Part shown: positions 61,717-64,000 of the stretch, one piece after another
Layout: each line of letters starts with the position of its first letter
How positions within the stretch are numbered: the stretch's first letter is position 1
NCBI GenBank assembly: GCA_026129865.1
Contig: JAHCHG010000010.1
Coordinates: 62,001 to 126,000 of the forward strand
Source: Pyrinomonadaceae bacterium
GTDB lineage: Bacteria; Acidobacteriota; Blastocatellia; Pyrinomonadales; Pyrinomonadaceae
Reading direction: 5' to 3'
DNA length: 64,000 nt
Notes under the pieces: model-generated
The model's database searches: none
What the model was told of the DNA's origin: nothing
What the model saw: the letters and a program-made list of their open reading frames with translations, nothing else
Made by a program: the position numbers and the translations under genes

Positions 61717-62532
61717 ATGTTAGATCAATTAGTTGAATCAAAAAGCACTGTGAAAGAAAACTCGCGGCGCAGCGGCTTCATGATGGTGACATTCGTCATC
61801 ATGTTCGCATTGCTGCTTTCCGGTTGGGTTTACAGCCTTTTTGCGAAAGATTATTTAATGGGCAGCGGTGATCTTGAACTATCGACGCTCGTTGCGCCCG
61901 TCCCGGTTCCGGAAGATGAACCGCCGCCGCCGAAGCCGGAAAACGAACCGGAAAAGAAAGCGGTCGAAAAGGCTGACACAAATGTTGACGTCCGTAAGGA
62001 AATAATCGCCAACATTATGGAAAGTCCAACGGTTCCGCCGAAAGTCAACACGCAGCAGACGGACGCAATGGCTCGACGGCTTGGTGCAATCACAAAAGTT
62101 GGATCGGAGAATACTAATGCAGCAGGCATTCCTTCGGGAACCACTAGAACAGTTGATCCCGGAACAGGCGGCTTGACTGTAAAACCTGCCGCGACTCCTG
62201 ACACCCGCGACGAGGACGAACCGCCGCCGCCGAAGCCGACTCCTAAACCGGTACCGAAAACGATCTCCGGCGGCGTAGTTAACGGTAAGGCTTTGAGTTT
62301 GCCTCAGCCCGCCTATCCGGCAGCAGCAAAAGCTGTTGGAGCGAAAGGTTCGGTTAGTGTTCAGGTTTTGATTAGTGAAGACGGCAGTGTGATTTCTGCG
62401 AATGCAGCAAGTGGTCATCCGCTTCTTCGTTCCGCCGCAGAAAGCGCAGCTCGACGAGCTCGTTTCAAACCAACGGAACTTTCCGGACAGCCGGTTAAAG
62501 TGTCAGGCGTAATTACCTACGTTTTCAACTAG
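61717..62532 (+). CDS. TonB-family energy transducer (copy 2)
   Basis: The product is 271 aa, paralogous to the protein at 54303 (MLDQLVES start). One membrane helix lies at about 25-45 (MVTFVIMFALLLSGWVYSLF), followed by a Pro-rich spacer with EDEPPPPKPENEPEK and the C-terminal TonB domain (LPQPAYPAAAKAVGAKGSV, VQVLISEDGSVISA). It is the first gene of a unit with exbB and exbD genes, so this copy has its own motor. The C-terminal domains of the two copies are similar, while the middles differ. The ribosome site GGGAGGAG is strong. Confidence 0.92.
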   Translation: MLDQLVESKSTVKENSRRSGFMMVTFVIMFALLLSGWVYSLFAKDYLMGSGDLELSTLVAPVPVPEDEPPPPKPENEPEKKAVEKADTNVDVRKEIIANIMESPTVPPKVNTQQTDAMARRLGAITKVGSENTNAAGIPSGTTRTVDPGTGGLTVKPAATPDTRDEDEPPPPKPTPKPVPKTISGGVVNGKALSLPQPAYPAAAKAVGAKGSVSVQVLISEDGSVISANAASGHPLLRSAAESAARRARFKPTELSGQPVKVSGVITYVFN

Positions 62533-62551
62533 TTAAATACGTTTCTATTGA

Positions 62552-62587
62552 AGACCGGCAAAGCCGCAGCTCGCGGCATGCCGGTCT
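62552..62587 (+). other. Nested stem between tonB and exbB
   Basis: AGACCGGCA pairs with TGCCGGTCT, enclosing GCCGC/GCGGC. With no U-run it is more likely an mRNA processing or stability element that sets TonB to ExbB ratio than a terminator. Confidence 0.5.
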
Positions 62588-62645
62588 GCTAAATATCGAG
62601 ATTTTGCAATAATAAAAATTTACAGATTTCTTTGGAGGAAAAAAC

Positions 62646-63380
62646 ATGACCTTTTTACTTAGCCTTTTCGGCTTATTCTTTATGTTCACCGGTGAAGGCG
62701 CACCTTCGTTCGGGTTTTATGAGATCGTTAAAAGTTTGACGATCCCGGGATGGGTTGTGATCGTTGTGCTTCTGCTTCAGTCGATCTACCTAATCGCAGT
62801 CGGAATCGAACGTTGGATGACGTACAACAAAGCGAAACAGCAATCGCGTCAATATGCTCCGAAAGTTGCTCAGGCATTAAAGAACAGCAACATCGACGAA
62901 GCGATCAACATCAGCGACAAGCACAAAGATTCGCATCTCGCTATGGTCGTTTCATCGGGTTTAAAAGAATTTGCCGCACATCAAGGCACTGCTGAGATCT
63001 CGGGCGATGAAATGGAAGCGTCGAAACGCGCTCTGCAGCGTGCGATCGCGGTTAAGACCGCAGAATTGAAGCGCGGTTTGGCGGGATTGGCAACCGTTGG
63101 TTCGACCGCACCGTTCGTAGGACTTTTCGGAACAGTAGTAGGTATTATCGGCGCGTTTAACGCTTTGCGTGCGAACGAGACAGCCGGAATCGGCGCAGTC
63201 GGCGGATCGATCGCTGAAGCGCTCGTAGCAACAGCTTTCGGTATCGCAGTAGCGGTTCCCGCAGTTTGGCTGTTTAACTATTTCACTAACAAAGTCACCA
63301 GTTTCGGCATCGAAATGGAAAACTCAGCTTCTGAATTGGTCGATTATTTCATCCGACAAAAAACGAAGCAGTTGAACTAG
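62646..63380 (+). CDS. ExbB/TolQ/MotA-family proton channel
   Basis: The product is 244 aa with three membrane helices. The first is at about 30-52 (SLTIPGWVVIVVLLLQSIYL), and the second and third form the conserved tail (LGTVVGIIGAFNAL with surrounding GLATVGSTAPFVGLFG, then EALVATAFGIAVAVPAVWLF). Together with ExbD it forms the proton-driven motor that energises TonB; it acts in the inner membrane. ExbB and TolQ cannot be separated by sequence alone, but the tonB gene just upstream points to ExbB. The ribosome site is TTGGAGG. Confidence 0.93.
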   Translation: MTFLLSLFGLFFMFTGEGAPSFGFYEIVKSLTIPGWVVIVVLLLQSIYLIAVGIERWMTYNKAKQQSRQYAPKVAQALKNSNIDEAINISDKHKDSHLAMVVSSGLKEFAAHQGTAEISGDEMEASKRALQRAIAVKTAELKRGLAGLATVGSTAPFVGLFGTVVGIIGAFNALRANETAGIGAVGGSIAEALVATAFGIAVAVPAVWLFNYFTNKVTSFGIEMENSASELVDYFIRQKTKQLN

Positions 63381-63425
63381 TCAGTAAGATAGTTTTTCCA
63401 TTTTTTCTATAAGGAGAGTTTTGCT

Positions 63426-63875
63426 ATGGGAATGGCAGTTGGCGGAGCCGACGAATATAATTCTGAAATAAATGTAACTCCGATGGTTGACGTGATGCTG
63501 GTGCTTTTGATCATCTTTATGATCGTTACGCCGCTTCTGCAACAAGGTGTTTCAGTAAACCTTCCGAAGAACATGATCAGTCCCGATGAGGACGGCGATA
63601 TTGCGAAAGACACGTCTGTGGTCGTCGCGATTCCGGATAATAATAATTTTTACATCGGTAAAGATCAGTATCCGCTGAATTTCCTCGGGGAAAAGATCAA
63701 GACTCTGATGAAGGATAAAGTGCCGGAAAAACGGATCGTCTATATTAAAGCTGGGATCGAGGTCGATTATGGTCGTGTTGTTGAAGCGATCGACACGATC
63801 CGCAAGCAGGATATAGAAAAGGTCGGTTTGGTGGCAGATAAGAAGAAAGGCGATAAACCCGCCGCGTCGGAATAA
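63426..63875 (+). CDS. ExbD/TolR-family protein
   Basis: The product is 149 aa with the canonical INVTPMVDVMLVLLIIFMI membrane helix carrying the proton-carrying Asp, then a periplasmic domain (VNLPKNMIS, VYIKAGIEVDYGRVVEAIDTI). It partners the ExbB protein encoded 45 bases upstream; AAGGAGAG gives a good ribosome site. The last 15 residues are Lys-rich. A second gene of the same family begins 44 bases later. Confidence 0.93.
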   Translation: MGMAVGGADEYNSEINVTPMVDVMLVLLIIFMIVTPLLQQGVSVNLPKNMISPDEDGDIAKDTSVVVAIPDNNNFYIGKDQYPLNFLGEKIKTLMKDKVPEKRIVYIKAGIEVDYGRVVEAIDTIRKQDIEKVGLVADKKKGDKPAASE

Positions 63876-63884
63876 TGTAAGAGC

Positions 63885-63904
63885 CCGGAGATCTTCCGGG
63901 TTTT
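63885..63904 (+). other. Small hairpin between the two exbD genes
   Basis: CCCGGA pairs with TCCGGG around GATCT and is followed by TTTT. It could be a weak terminator/attenuator lowering the second exbD. Confidence 0.45.
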
Positions 63905-63919
63905 GGGAGTGAAATAGTT

Positions 63920-64000
63920 ATGGGTATGTCATCAGGTGGCTCGTCAAGCGAAGCCACTCCTAGTATTAATGTAACGCCGTTGATCGACGTATTGCTGGTA
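63920..64000 (+). CDS. Second ExbD/TolR-family protein, start only
   Basis: The first 27 codons read MGMSSGGSSSEAT and then INVTPLIDVLLV, the start of the same ExbD helix; the rest lies beyond the window. GGGAGTG precedes the ATG. Two ExbD-type proteins with one ExbB is a known arrangement in some TonB systems. Confidence 0.85.
   Translation, partial: MGMSSGGSSSEATPSINVTPLIDVLLV

Overview
The window reads like a chromosome segment of an Acidobacteriota bacterium, probably class Blastocatellia (Pyrinomonadaceae-like). This is inferred from the gene content: two proteins of the acidobacterial VWFA type, a PKN2-type Ser/Thr kinase beside TPR proteins, an alpha-2-macroglobulin, TonB/ExbB/ExbD and a tgt-yajC-secD-secF cluster, at moderate GC. 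No rRNA is present, so placement below phylum is uncertain. The cell is diderm (KdsD, TonB, an outer-membrane barrel).

Layout. 1-8.6 kb: the tail of a LuxR-type regulator, REP-like hairpin repeats, a broken quinone oxidoreductase, mgtE, a three-domain secreted protein, a DMT exporter and an HdeD/phosphoesterase fusion, with two near-complete MITE-like elements and one remnant. 8.8-15.5 kb: a stress island with three double-domain universal stress proteins (USPs), small membrane proteins, a bacterial eRF1-like protein and an Rnk-like protein. 15.7-24 kb: TPR proteins, tRNA-Arg, a VWFA protein, a Ser/Thr kinase and a CrtC/AttH-like lipocalin. 24-28.7 kb: ECF sigma/anti-sigma and TPR membrane proteins. 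28.7-31.9 kb: an AT-richer patch with a beta-barrel and a second VWFA protein. 32-41.6 kb: an ATP-grasp protein with a Lys-rich tail, PspA with a membrane coiled-coil partner, and a 2075-aa alpha-2-macroglobulin. 41.6-45.9 kb: an accessory patch with a MITE-like element, a KAP P-loop NTPase, a 21-bp tandem array and an XRE regulator. 46-64 kb: KdsD, a PAS histidine kinase with a response regulator, MsrB, DinB, Der, TonB, a MauE/thioredoxin fusion, Tgt, YajC-SecD-SecF, and a second TonB with ExbB and two ExbD genes (the last cut by the window end).

The strongest unexplained signal is in the stress island. All four of its transcription units carry the same upstream layout: two 14-bp sites (consensus GNGTGNAAACACCC, same orientation relative to transcription), 23 bp apart in three cases and 24 in the fourth, then exactly 23 nt to a -10-like hexamer. 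This puts the sites near -42 and -65, as for a class II activator, and predicts one regulator controlling the USPs, the eRF1-like operon and possibly more.

Other points of interest are an approximately 240-bp element made of six hairpins whose two copies differ by compensated base-pair changes, the exactly 21-bp tandem array with a 42-bp alternation in front of the XRE gene, and several unusual domain fusions.
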